A stretch of 64,000 nt of DNA from positions 3,256,236-3,320,235 of the forward strand of contig OU452231.1 of NCBI GenBank assembly GCA_911728455.2, given 5' to 3'. The stretch comes from Marthasterias glacialis (taxonomy: Eukaryota; Echinodermata; Asteroidea; Forcipulatida; Asteriidae). The notes under the pieces were generated by a model, which made no database searches, had not been told where the DNA came from, and was given only the letters and a program-made list of their open reading frames with translations. The translations under genes were made by a program, and so were the position numbers. The stretch's first letter is position 1, and every line of letters begins with the position of its first letter. This document shows, piece by piece, positions 23,840-35,009 of the stretch.

Positions 23840-26800
23840 TTACTGATATCTGAATGCAAGCCATCTCAGCTCTTCTTCTCGTTCCCACTCTCTACGCATC
23901 CTGCGTCTCTCTTCTAAACCGTGTACAGGTTGGTTTTCTCTCTGGAGCTGTATTTTCCAATCCCCTCCTCCCCCATGCCATTCTTGCCTACACCCTCCCC
24001 CACCATACATGCCGTAGGGATTGTATCGAACTGCCTGTCTATACTGAGTGGATCGAATAGGATGATTAGAGGCGTTCTTGATTGGAAGTTGAGGGGCAGT
24101 ACTGCAAGACATCACTGTTGGGATAGGCAAGGGTGGGATGGCCGGGTTAACCACGGGAGAAGCAACTTTGTCAAAATCAATGAACTGGGGCGAGTCGCCA
24201 CTGCTGTTTCTTCTCGTTTGAGGTCCCTGGGCAGGGGCACTGAGAGTGATATCCTTATGAAAGTCCTCCTGGGATTGTTCAATTTGTCTGTCTGCTGGAA
24301 CTTGCTGAGGTCTGTGCCACGCTGATATTCTCCTTGGGACACACAGTCCCCAGGCTTCAGTGATGTGACCTAGGATCAAGTTTGACATATGACGATGAGC
24401 TTGATGGTTCCAGTGAACGCCGTCTGCAACACGCCGGTGGAGCTGCCAACGGAAGTAGAAATGAAGATCCAAGACGTCAAAACCATAGGCGACGGCCAAC
24501 TCCTTGGCGTAGAAGTTGCCTTCCATGATATCTAAGCGGAGTGTCTCGGAGAGGAAGTCTAGCTCGGGGAGAAGGAATCCACCACGGATTTTATTAGCCA
24601 CTGGGAGTGCCGTGTTCCAGATAAAGAGACACTCTGGAGGTAGGATCTTACGCATCTTACAGAATGTCTTCTCAAGATTGGTCTTGTAAGAATTCATGCC
24701 ATGGGAACCATAGCGTGATATATCCCACAGGCAAGAATTCATGAGAACAACATCAGGCTGCGGATCATTCTTCAAGTCAGCCAGGATTGTCTCCATGTAT
24801 TTATTATATGCCCTCGTGACAAAATAGTACCTTGAAAAGAAACAAAAGTACAAGAAATGATTTACACAACTTCTCATCACAAATTCAGGCTTGATTGCTT
24901 CATTCTTGAAAGGCAAGGGCACCAAGGCATGTTCTTCTTGATAACGGGCAACCCTCTTTGAGGAAATTGTAAATTTCTATTTGAACATTTCAAGGGCACC
25001 TAGGCAATGACCAGGGGCAACGGAGGCAATTGCCTCTATGAAGTATCAGGCCTGCAAATTTCCACAATGTTTAGCATTTGTTTTGGCTAGGATTGAAATA
25101 GTGTGGATTGTTTCATTTGCTCAAAAGGCTTTTTTGTAGTGATTCTTGTGGTTTTAGTGGCTCAAACAAGCAACAATACCCAAGGCTTTGTTACCGCAAG
25201 GAAAAAGGGACTTATCAAATTCCCTATTGACTGATCAACAGAGCATTACACTAGCTCCAAAGAAACAGTCATTTAACTTTTTCCCGTCCAGCCTGACGGG
25301 ATTACTTCCTCAGAATTGCCGGAATCATTTTTTCTCTGAAAGAACCACTGGCACAAAGAAACAATGACTTAACAAAGCCGATTTTACCTGCCGCCTGTTT
25401 GCTGGCTCGGATAATATTTGCATGTATGTATACACACCATCTGGCGCCGACTGGTCAAAATATTTATAACCACGCAAGATTTAAATTCAAAACAATCCAT
25501 GCTTTTGTCCTTGACTACCAATAGCATTGCTTTTGTCTTTGACTACCAATAGCATCTAGTGCAGGCCTTGAGCTTTGCTCTTGAAGGGGCACAGCAATTT
25601 TCCTCGGGTAAGGGGAACTTCTATGAGGAACATGTAAATTTGTATTGGAACTTTGCAAAGGGCACCACGGCAAAAGCACAGGGCACCACAGCAATTATTG
25701 TGGGTACCATGGGTTAATTCGAGGCCTGGTAGTGTACTTTAAAGTTTTCAAGACTAATATAACTAATAATTTATTTGAGGAGGTTGAGGTGCCTGTTGTC
25801 TTTACTCTGTTACGAACACCGTTAAACAGATATTATTGAAGCAAGTCACAGGAGATAATTTGCACAACAGTACGTTTTCAGAAGTCCTTCAAGCTAATGT
25901 TACCTGACGATGTGATAGTCCGTTTTGTACTGCCGAACTTCTCTGTAATTGATGCCGTTGTTCATTTCCTCTTTACGTCCTCCTTCAATCAGTATGTCAT
26001 CTTTGAAACTCATCTCTCCCTAAATTAATCAAGATTTATTACTTTATTTAGACAGGGTACAGCCCTATTGATTAGAAAACCTGCTGTTATTTTCAAGCAA
26101 TAAACCACAAAGGAAACTGCCTTGGTAAATGTTTAAATCAATTTTGGGGTGAACAAAGAAAAATCGACTGCAGCGGGATTCGAACCTGCGATCACCAGCT
26201 TAAAGTACCCACGCTCTACCAACTGAGCTATCAAGCCCTATGTTGAATGTTGGCGGTCTCCCTATTTTGTCAATATCTTTGTTCGGGGGGGGGGGGGGTG
26301 CCAATCAGACTCCATTCAACCGGTTACTGCCGTGTAGCCAGGGATCACACCCCATAATATACGATACAACCATAGAGCTAGCTCTATGGATATAACCTGG
26401 GAAGCGGCAGCACGGGGTTCACCATAAGGGTGATGCAACTTTAGTTTGTAGTTTATTCAAAAGCAGCCAATAATTTCGAAGGAAAAAAAGAAGTTTAAAC
26501 GACGTGAAATTGTACTCTTGGTCTCTATCTATTGTAAAATACTAAACAGGGATGAGATTGTATGAAAATAATCAATCCTAAATATTGGATAACAATTTCC
26601 TCTTGGTGTGGGGAATGAAGCTCCCTGAACGTACAGATTGTTACATTTTAGAGGTTTGCAGACACTCTACATCGCTTCAAATAGGTATCTGAAGGTTCGG
26701 TCATAACAATTGATAGTCTTCTCATCATTGTGATGGCAATTTCGCCTATTTCAAGAAAATATGGCTGCGCAGGCAGATTCAGCGAGAAATCCTGAAATCG

Positions 26801-28502
26801 GGTAAAAATCCTGATAAATCACATGCCTGAATAAACTATGACAGCTACCAAATGCAGTGCAAAACAGTCCTGATGCACAGGAATACCATGGACTAACCAT
26901 GGATCAGATTGTTGACCGATTTGTTTGACCCCAAAATTTAGATTAAAATTTTTATTAGCTATTTTTATAGGTTTGAAAAAAGTAACGTTTTTATTTAAGA
27001 TTATTACACAAACACATTTGCCAATGATAAGTGGTGGTCAGTTAAAAACTAAAACTGAATTATTGTCGGGGTCCCGACATTATCCCACATCCATCAGCCA
27101 TGTACAAATAATGTTGCACGTTATTTTGTGCACTGTCTGTAGCATATGTGAAAGTTTTTTATGTTTTTCGTTTTGAATACAGCATCATTTGTCAAAATTT
27201 GTCCAGAGAACAATTTTTTTTTTTAAATTGTTTCGGCAAAAATTTGCTCATGCAACTTAAAACAGACCATGGCCTCTGTTGCCCTGGTCTTGACCTCGGT
27301 GCCCCTTCAATGGTTTCCCATTGACTAACTTTAAGATTTCCCAATGGAAGTGCTCTATTGCAAAATGAAAATGGCCTTGCCCTCTCAAAGATGAAATTCC
27401 AGGTTTGTTAAAACACAGGCCTTGATCTTAACCAAGGCCACCATTGGCCTCATGCCCTGTCCAGTTGGCCAGCATGTCCTTCAGAAAAATTGTACTTTCA
27501 CTACCAACTTGGCCAGCAAAGGCCTGCCCCCGTTTTTCTTAAAATCGAGGCCTGAAAACACCAGAATGTTGTTCAATTTATACTTTTTGGTTTTACAACA
27601 GCATCAAGAAATTTGCCTAATCTTCCTTAATCCTCTTATCATTGCTTGATCTGAAGTAACCTTATCCTGATCCTTGAGTAACCAATTGAGATTTGGAACT
27701 CCCGCAGTAAAACAAACACAACCAGCTTTTCTTGGAAGAACACAACATTTCTCTACAATTGAAGACTGAATGGGCTCTTCGTTACCTTTTTCTTTAGGTT
27801 GGTTTCCGTCAAGTAGATGTTAGTTTGAAGTAAAGAAACTAAATCTTTGTAGATACCTCGCTGGACTGGACAAAAGAAAAAAAAGTATTTATAAATCACC
27901 CTAGTTGCGATAATCGGAACCAGCCTCCATCTTCCCAAAGGTGGTAGAGAATGGAGGGTTATGATTATCACAACGAAAATCAGCCACGATGGTGAGTAAA
28001 TTTGAGGCAAAAAGACAACACCATTTCTCAAATATTGATATCTCACCGTGCAATGCCTGCCTCATGACACATATCATTATTCTATATGTACAATGTATAC
28101 GTATTGCATTTAAATATAAACCCAATGTTTTACTAGTAAAAATAGTTAATAACAATAATACTAAACAACTAATTTGCATACACTTGTTAATGGCCTCATG
28201 CTTCGAACCTAGCACTAGCACTTTTTAGCAGTAGCAGAGTCTTTCTCAGATCAGAGGCTAACAAGATTTTAGCCTTTTAAGAAAGTCTCTGCTTGGGTCG
28301 AAACGTGAGGCCATTACAATTGTTTGCATTTTATGCAACAGGTCCTTGTGGTTGGTAAGCATTTTGCACCAGCTAACCTTTATTTTTTCAAGAACTAACG
28401 TTAATTTGAAACAAATTTTGCAAACTTACTTGAATCCCCAATGACGACAACAAACTTGTTCCATAGTAGTTTAACAATGTCCTCGTTGAGAAAGATCGCC
28501 AT
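23840..28502 (-). CDS. PC-esterase domain-containing protein 1-like (FAM113/PCED1), 4 exons, complete
   Basis: Coding exons on the - strand: 28502-28430, 27865-27786, 26019-25904, 24830-23840 (stop TAA 23842-23840). All GT-AG junctions are in phase, giving 419 residues. The start is the first ATG of the first exon, encoding MAIFLNEDIVKLLWNKFVVV. SGNH/GDSL hydrolase landmarks are present: GDS at residues 22-24 (nucleophile Ser), N-S-C-L-W-D at 121-126, and DGVHW with the Asp-His pair at about 226 and 229. The IQRGIYKDL segment after GDS is typical of PCED1A/B. The C-terminal third is Pro/Gln/Arg-rich and looks disordered, ending in an Arg/Glu-rich helix. Family members are predicted esterases of unknown substrate. 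All catalytic residues look intact. PCED1A and PCED1B diverged within vertebrates, so I give no symbol. Confidence 0.93.
25274..25458. repeat. TAACCAGTTG-family element, internally deleted copy
   Basis: It contains CCCGTCC, GACGGGATT, ATTGCCGGAATC and GGCACAAAGAAAC, then jumps to CATCTGGCGCCGACTGGTCAA. It therefore keeps both ends of the 650-bp family (16104, 17361, 44487) but has lost most of the middle. It lies in the last intron of the PCED1-like gene. Confidence 0.65.
26105..26245 (-). repeat. tRNA-Lys-like SINE head (- strand)
   Basis: On the - strand, TGATAGCTCAGTTGGTAGAGC (A box and D arm) and GGTTCGAATCCCGC (B box) are spaced as in a tRNA, and the anticodon position reads TTT. The 5' and 3' ends do not form an acceptor stem, and unrelated sequence continues past the T arm. 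It is a SINE rather than a tRNA gene, lying in the second PCED1 intron near exon 3. Confidence 0.6.
26300..27785. other. Second intron of the PCED1-like gene, nothing further recognised
   Basis: AT-rich. The 83- and 75-codon frames here do not show domain character and are not spliced in phase with anything. A GGGCAC/CCTTGGCC-type low-complexity pattern occurs towards the left exon. Confidence 0.4.
28172..28335. repeat. Inverted repeat in the first PCED1 intron
   Basis: TTGCATACACTTGTTAATGG at the left pairs with the inverted right segment CCATTACAATTGTTTGCA. The arms include GCCTCATGCTTCGAACC against GGTCGAAACGTGAGGC, and the inner pair is AGCAGAGTCTTTCT against AAGAAAGTCTCTGCT. The GAAACGTGAGGCC end recalls the ends of the histone-stem-loop repeats, but no histone-type loop is present. 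Confidence 0.6.
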
Positions 28503-29394
28503 GTTTGATTGAGTACACTAAGCTCTTTCTCTACAGGATTATGGGAATCGGCCACCATCAGAATCGCAACTGTTTATTTCTAATCCACTCTGTCTGTACA
28601 GTGACAATGTCAAATGGAGGTCAAAGCAAAGGTCAGCCACAAGATAATCAAACGGCATTTTGCTAACTTCAAAAACCTCCAGAAATGTTAAGGTTTCTCT
28701 CATGATTTTGGAATAGGAACTTTGTTAAAACTCTCGATAAAAATGTAAAATTTCAAAGAGCACAAGAATGACATTCCTTTAGTTCTCTGAGTTATAAATG
28801 TCAACCATAAATACGATCCTTCAGCTGATCAGTGACGGTGGCAAGCTGTTGTTTTCGTATAATAAATGAGTGACCATTCTTAAAGTAAACCCAAGCCAAA
28901 CAAGTTATAATACTTCACTCGCTCTTTAATTTAACAAATTATAGCTCCCTCAGTTAACATAATATTAATTACAGATAATTTGAAAATTAAATAATCATAC
29001 TCACGATGTGGTGAAAAGAACGTCAAACCTCAAACTTCAAAGTCAAAGTCAAATAGAGTCTTTTTCATTTCAGAATTTTTTCAGCCGCACTGCCGTTTGC
29101 TGGTCCACGTGTGTGTTGGTGTGAGTTGTTGGAACCAAAGGTATAGAGCGCCGAAGGCGTCTTCGGCGCTCTGCAATCTTTGGTGGTTGGAACATGATAG
29201 TGGACCTGTTGCATCCAAGAATTAAAGGTGCAGCGCAGCCGCGCTGTCACTAGTGCCTGCGTTTTTATGAAGGGTGACTAAGTCCAGTTTGTTCAAAAAT
29301 TAATCGGTTTTAAACAGGGGTAGGACGTCAGCCCCCCGTTGCACTGCTACACTGAGAAACACTTGTGCAACGGAGTAGTCCAGCCTCTGATATA

Positions 29395-29495
29395 TAGGGC
29401 ATGGTTGTGTGATACCTCGCCTTCGGCTAAGTCGTTTATCACACGGAACGACCCTGCAAGGTTTTCAACGGCCATTTAAGACGACCGAGGCACTA
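29395..29495. repeat. Half copy of the CTCGCCTTCGGCT foldback element
   Basis: CTCGCCTTCGGCTAAGTCG, TTTATCACACGG and ACGACCCTGCAAGGTTTT, then CAACGGCC, match one arm of the long palindrome at 57949-58115. The other arm is only partly represented (GTGTGATACCTCGCC). It is a degraded or single-arm copy. Confidence 0.65.
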
Positions 29496-29622
29496 CTTTT
29501 TTTTCATAAAATACCCTTTTTGTTAAAAAGCGTAATAATGTATCAGGAAAATCCGTGAAACTCCTTTTTTCCCCTCCAATGCCTGTCACGTCCTTACACA
29601 GGCTCCATTTCGCAAAGCGCCA

Positions 29623-29862
29623 AATGGACCGATCCATCAAGCCTCGACCCATACATGTTGACCAATCACAGCCTTGCCTACGCCACCGAATGTTCGACAA
29701 AAGTCCGCCACGATAAATTCCCATTAGAAAATGTAAACAACATTGTGTGCATGCGCGTACTTATTGCGCCCTTTCGTGCTGCCCACGTGTACAGTGGTAA
29801 AGAAACCAATGCTGTGATTGGTCAGTATGTTTTGGGGCGTGGCTTAATGGGTTGGTCTGTTA
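29623..29862. repeat. Non-autonomous element, AATGGACCGATCCATCAAGCC termini
   Basis: Diverged sister of 8604-9050. Left AATGGACCGATCCATCAAGCC, right GGCTTAATGGGTTGGTCTG. The interior CAATGCTGTGATTGGTCAGT matches the same position in the sister. Confidence 0.65.
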
Positions 29863-29902
29863 TTGCATGCATTGAGAGTGGGTGGTATAATGTATTGATT
29901 GG

Positions 29903-30651
29903 TATAGACCGATTGCGCGACCACGTTACGTGACCTGTAGTGGGTATTAATGTAAACAAACACAACATCTATCCTCCATAGAAAAGTGCAGTACCATACG
30001 TGATGATTATTGCTTTCTCGAAGTCTATGAAAAATATTCGAGAGTTTTGTACCAGAGACCTTCGAGTGGCTGAATAAAGCCAGTAAGGACAGTTCCAGAA
30101 ATCTTGCAAATTCTACAAGGAACGTAGGCCCTATAATGCTCAAGATGTGGTAGCACAAGTTGCATGCACGACGGAACGCTTGGGCCAGACGACCGCGAGC
30201 ACACTTTTCAACACAAAAATATCACATTTTTGAACCTGAAATCATCCAGAGAAAAGGCTTTCTAAAACTGTGTGGTGGTTCCTTTGTCTACATGTATTTG
30301 AAATTCCGTATACAATTCTCACTTTTTCAACGTTCTTTAGCCCCCCCCCCTTTTTTTTTTTTTTTTTGCATACAAAATAACACGAGGGTTGCTGCATTGT
30401 CGTCCGACGGCGGTGGTGTGCATAGCTCAAAATAAACCTCTTTTGTAGTAGAATAGGCCCTACTGGCAGTTTGTGAAACAGTAATGTGGTTGAAATCAAT
30501 ATCACAGTGTACAACTAACTTTAATAAAACTGTGTTATTATTATTCCAAAAGCCGACTGTTGGTGTGACTCTTTCGGTCACAGCACGTAGTTTGGCATCA
30601 GCTGAGATGACGTAGTACCCACTACAGGTCACGTGATGAAATCGGTCTATT
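29903..30651. repeat. Inverted-repeat element, ACGTGACCTGTAGTGGG family, copy 2
   Basis: It starts ATAGACCGATTGCGCGACC and ACGTGACCTGTAGTGGG, and ends CCCACTACAGGTCACGTG and ATCGGTCTAT. About 750 bp, with a C-run/T-run at 30341-30367. Inside, CAGCTGAGATGACGT matches the family member at 2815-3530 in the opposite orientation. Confidence 0.75.
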
Positions 30652-30984
30652 GCTGACTTGTTTAAAACACCAATTGCACTGTAAATCAATGTCTTAATGG
30701 AGATCAATGGGGGAGTACAAGTTTCCATGCACAGCCACTGTAAAGGATTGCTATAATCATGACGACACATCCGCTTTAATAACTTTGGTATTCTTACCAA
30801 AAAAAATGCAGTTCAATAATTATTGGACTCATTTTTCTGTGTGGGTCGAATTCAAAAGCGGGCTCGTGTGAGGCACAGTAGTGTCCGCCGCTTTGCAAGC
30901 GGGAAGTGTTGCAATCTTTGAAGATCGGTGAGGGCGCCTTTTTATTAGGCAGCGGGGAGGCAGGATGATTTCACGACGTCACCT

Positions 30985-31135
30985 GAGACATTTTTCTAGT
31001 GATGCGTGCACAAACAGAAACTTGAAATCATTCAGCAGACGACGCGCCAGCCATTGAGTTTGTACATGGCTGTACCCAACATGGCTGCCAAACAAACTTT
31101 TCCCGGGGTCACGCAACCTCTATAGATACATTTTC
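30985..31135. repeat. Dispersed repeat shared with 58345-58450
   Basis: CATTGAGTTTGTACATGGCTG and CTTTTCCCGGGGTCACGCAAC reappear in reverse orientation at 58345-58450. No coding frame and no clear boundaries. Confidence 0.6.
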
Positions 31136-31139
31136 CCAG

Positions 31140-32300
31140 GGGGGGGCGGACACGATATTGCGCAATTCTTTCCGCGGCGCTGTGTGAACGTACCATTTAA
31201 AAAAAAAGGGTAAATAATTTCTGCTCTAACACGAATGGATTTAATTAGATAAAAGTAAGGCAGTATTTGACCAATTATATATGCATAGTTTATTTGTAAT
31301 ATTTTTGGAGTGGAAGTAAATGCAAAAATTTGTCAAAAATCAATTAAAAAAAAATTGGAAAATGCATCCGTCCCTCCAACACCAGGCACGTAGCCGGGCA
31401 ACATCATCATACCGTTAATCAATGTGTAATGTTGCTTTGAACGAAAATTCCGACACCCCTAAAACAGTGTCACAAAACGTGACGAAAGTGACAAATTGGC
31501 CCATTCTACCCCTGAGATTTTTCAAGTTCTTCTTTTAATATATGGTTTTCTAACATTGTGAAGCTTTTTTTAAAAATCCACCCATTCTACCCAATCGATT
31601 TTTATGATTTTCAAAATGTAACGTTTGAATTAAATAGTAAATTCCGTTATCGGTTTCATGTGTAGACCAGTCGGCGTCCGGAATCTGTGTGTGTTGGTAT
31701 GGTATACCAAGCAGTCAGGGTGACGAACCGTGTATTGCACGATGTCAATAACGGCTACACACACACAGCCTGGGTATGCTCGCTTTTGACAGAGCCCCGA
31801 CTGCGTGCGTGCGTCCGTGTGTGTGTGCATTGGTGTAAGGCAGGCTCACGAATGAGACGAGTATCAACGTTGATGGCGCCCTTTTCTTTTTCGTGTCCGC
31901 CCCCCCCCCCTGCATTTTCCGCTGGGAAATTTGAATACAAACGGGCCCTCATATCTCATAGCCAGGACGTCACGTCGAAGATATGACACTTGTGCCGTGT
32001 TTGCGCGGAAGCAGATGTAACGCCATGACTCAGCAAAATTGACACTTTTGGGAAGGGCGCCATCACGCGGTAGATAGGTAAAACGAAGCAGACAACAAGT
32101 CATGGGAAGCTGATGACAGCAAGTAAGCCTATAATAGGGGAAAATTTGCATTAAAGACAACGATGTAAAAGATATTAATGATGATTGAAATGATAACTAT
32201 TGCATAATATCCATCTTAATGTCTTTTTTTCATTTAAGAAAGGGGTCCTATAATAGATAGGGTTTAGAAGGGGGTTATTGTTATAGCCAGTCAGTGCCGT
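31140..32300. other. Intergenic stretch with G/C homopolymers, nothing recognised
   Basis: No supported gene. Open frames of up to 99 codons overlap on both strands and show no domain character. Confidence 0.35.
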
Positions 32301-32685
32301 AAATTTGTTGTGAAAAGTGGGGAAAGGGGAAAAACATAATGCTGAGATTACGAGCAAATGGGGCGTGATTAATGTACAATGCAAAAAAAAAAAAAAAAAA
32401 AAAAAAAAGAGAGAAAGATAACTCACGGTGATTTCTGTTGCCAGGAACATCGATGCTCCAGTCAATCGATCAAAATTATTTCCCATAGCTTTCGCTTTAC
32501 CTTCTCTGCAACCAAAAAAAGGGAAAGGGAAGGAAAGGAAACGAAAAACAACACAACAATAATTCAATATTACATTTTTCCTTAGGATTAATGGCACAAT
32601 TTCAGTGTCGTAAATTTGTTGTGAAAAGTGGGCGGATGGTAATGGGGGAAAAAATAATGCTGAGATCACGAGCAAAGGGGCATGG
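32290..32685. repeat. Direct repeats of about 75 bp flanking a poly-A tract
   Basis: GTGCCGTAAATTTGTTGTGA, AAAGTGGG and AATGCTGAGATTACGAGCAAA at 32296-32360 recur at 32606-32680 with small changes. A long poly-A run (about 32382-32408) lies between. The arrangement could be the two ends of a small inserted element or a local duplication. Confidence 0.55.
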
Positions 32686-32944
32686 GGAAGGTTGCATGTA
32701 AGTCAACAGCAGATGCAGCAGCGTAGCGAAGGCACTTCCTTTTTTCCCTCTTTTTTCTCTCTTTTTTGCGGGGGGGGGGGGGGGTGGTTGGGTTGGGTTG
32801 AGGCGTACAGTTGCCGACTGACATTACCAAGTTGTAAGTGTTTTCAGGGCTAAGGAGGACCGTCAAGTTGCCAAAAATATATTCCCAATCCCCCCTGGTA
32901 TTTACGCCCATGCACAATTTAGTTGGTTTTCCCATTTATCGCAC

Positions 32945-33155
32945 AAACGATCTTTTAAGATTTGAAACTTTGCATGGTGGTCATACAATCTAGTGAGTTT
33001 TGCGGTGACACCATTTGAAAATCTCTAATGAGTTGGGATGGTTCTGAAAAGAAAAGAACCGATGGTTTACCATCGGTTCTTTTCAGAACCATCCCAACTC
33101 ATTAGAGATTTTCACATGGTGTCACCGCAAAACTCACTAGATTAAACGATCTTTT
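32945..33155. mobile_element. Inverted dimer of the histone-stem-loop repeat with 12-bp target duplication
   Basis: A palindrome from 32988 to 33142 whose right arm reads CGGTTCTTTTCAGAACC (stem-loop 33075-33090), then ATCCCAACTC, AGAGATTTTCACATGG and a GTCACCGCAAAACTCACTAG tail. This follows the same order as the tail of the four dispersed copies. The left arm is the inverse, with a four-base insertion in the loop. Both sides are flanked by the identical 12-mer AAACGATCTTTT (32945-32956 and 33144-33155), as expected of a target-site duplication. Confidence 0.75.
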
Positions 33156-33447
33156 GTTTTACCTACCTATCAACAGCGGGCGCACTTCTATGCGCAGCCA
33201 TTTTGCGTTTCATGTTTTGCACACAGAGTGTCCTCCCATTTTCTATTTCTTCGTGTATCTTTATTCATTCATTCATTCGAGTCGAGTGTGATACACGCAC
33301 GGATGTAGTCCTCGATGCTCATCATGCACCCGACGACGGTCGTATTAAAACCGGAGGTCATGACGAACCAGGTAAAAATGTCGACTAACTGTTTTTAAGT
33401 TCAAACTTCAATGTATTTCAAAAATATAGTGATGCTGTGTCACATAG

Positions 33448-33493
33448 CCCCATACATTGTGCCAAGTCCAGCGTATTGGCACAATGTATGGGG
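33448..33493. repeat. Small hairpin next to the giant palindrome
   Basis: CCCCATACATTGTGCCA and TGGCACAATGTATGGGG pair perfectly around a 12-bp loop. It abuts the left end of the 740-bp palindrome. Confidence 0.8.
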
Positions 33494-33497
33494 CCAC

Positions 33498-34236
33498 CTA
33501 CTCCTAGAACTATGACTGAGGTTCGTTCCGCTATCGTCTCCACGAGCCTCATAGAGTGATATGTACAAAATCCTATTCGAAACTTTCTGCCCTTCACGTT
33601 TACATGGCTACAGTTCTTTTTTGAAATCAGATCTCGCCAAAACTAGGCTCTATGTGTTCTTTCAACTCTGATCGAGCGTTGCACTGGTCCAGAAAATCCA
33701 CTCCGCAAACTAAAAGTTGTTAAAAAGTGATAAATTCTCACCGTAATTTAGATCCCATTCAAACAGTATTGCAACAAATATGGCGACCGGAGTTGCAAAA
33801 TTAACTGGTATGCTGCTATGCGGTGCGCTGGTCCTATAGGCTGGTTCCGCGTACCAGTTAATTTAAAAATTTGTAAATTAACTGGTACGCGGAAAAAGCC
33901 CATAGGACCAGCGCACGGCATAGCAGCATACCAGTTAATTTTGAAACTCCGGTCGCCATATTTGTTGCAATACTGTTTGAATGGGATCTAAATTACGGTG
34001 AGAATTTATCACTTTTTAACAACTTTTAGTTTGCGGAGTGGATTTTCTGGACCAGTGCAACGCTCGATCAGAGTTGAAAGAACACATAGAGCCTAGTTTT
34101 GGCGAGATCTGATTTCAAAAAAGAACTGTAGCCATGTAAACGTGAAGGGCAGAAAGTTTCGAATAGGATTTTGTACATATCACTCTATGAGGCTCGTGGA
34201 GACGATAGCGGAACGAACCTCATAGTTCTAGGAGTA
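33498..34236. repeat. Giant near-perfect palindrome (arms about 365 bp)
   Basis: The left arm starts CTACTCCTAGAACTATGA and the right arm ends TCATAGTTCTAGGAGTAG. The two arms match base for base over nearly their whole length, meeting at about 33870 (CGCGTACCAGTTAATTTA / GTAAATTAACTGGTACGCGG). Small indels are visible near the centre and the outer edge. There is no coding frame, so it is a foldback element or a recent inverted duplication. Confidence 0.9.
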
Positions 34237-35009
34237 GGGGCCACCAGTGACACTGACACTGACACTACCGGGCGACAGTGTCACTGTAGGCGGATGAAAA
34301 TCATGAAATGCTCTTTCTCTTTGACTTTGGACTTGGCCTTGGAGTTGTTTCGTTAATACTTGGACTTGAATTCTGTCCCAACTTGAACTTCATATCATCT
34401 GACCTGATCATAAATCATTTATGTGTCACTCAGTTAGAACCCATGGGGGCTAAAATGCCGTATCCGGCTGTCACTTTATATCCATGGAATTTATGTAAAC
34501 TTTGATCCTTAACTATCTAGAACTTAGAAGGGTTGAAGAATATATCCAGCTAAGAACAGGCACTTTGAACAATTACAAAGTGTCGAAATCATGAAAAATA
34601 AGCCATACATTGGGCTTGACAACGCTACTCGCTAAACACCATTTTAATTCGTTTGATTGAGCATGAATGCCCGAAAGTTCCAGCTGTGCGATGAAATGTC
34701 CGCTTGATTTTTTCTTTTTTTAAGGTCAATAATCACCGTTTTTGCAACCAATTCCTTGAGAGGAATAGGCCTATTACAAAAGAAAAATAAAGCCCAACAT
34801 CCATTAAAAATTCTAACAAAATCCCTTTAGAAAGTGGCAGCCGAATATGGAAACTTTTCCCGAACCGATGTCAAAAAAACCTTAGCCACACACTTTCACT
34901 TTCACTTTCACTTTCCCTGGCTGGACTCGATGAGAGTATGTTGCCAGGCTTGTGCAGGGGTTAGATATTTACTGAAGCAATTGTTTGAAGTTGCTCAAGC
35001 TTGGTGCAT

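Noticed and set aside
23921-24325. A 134-codon + strand frame
   Set aside because: It is the antisense shadow of the last PCED1 exon, which has conserved catalytic motifs and in-phase splice sites.
24831-24925. Extension of the last PCED1 exon upstream to an ATG at 24925
   Set aside because: The residues before 24830 are intron-like, and joining at the acceptor to exon 3 restores the family sequence across the junction.
26167-26240. tRNA-Lys gene on the - strand
   Set aside because: A and B boxes are good, but the ends do not pair as an acceptor stem and SINE-like sequence continues beyond the T arm.
32768-32784. G-run as a possible G-quadruplex (also at 22237, 26285, 31139)
   Set aside because: These are single homopolymer runs without the spaced G-tracts, common in such genomes and prone to sequencing error.
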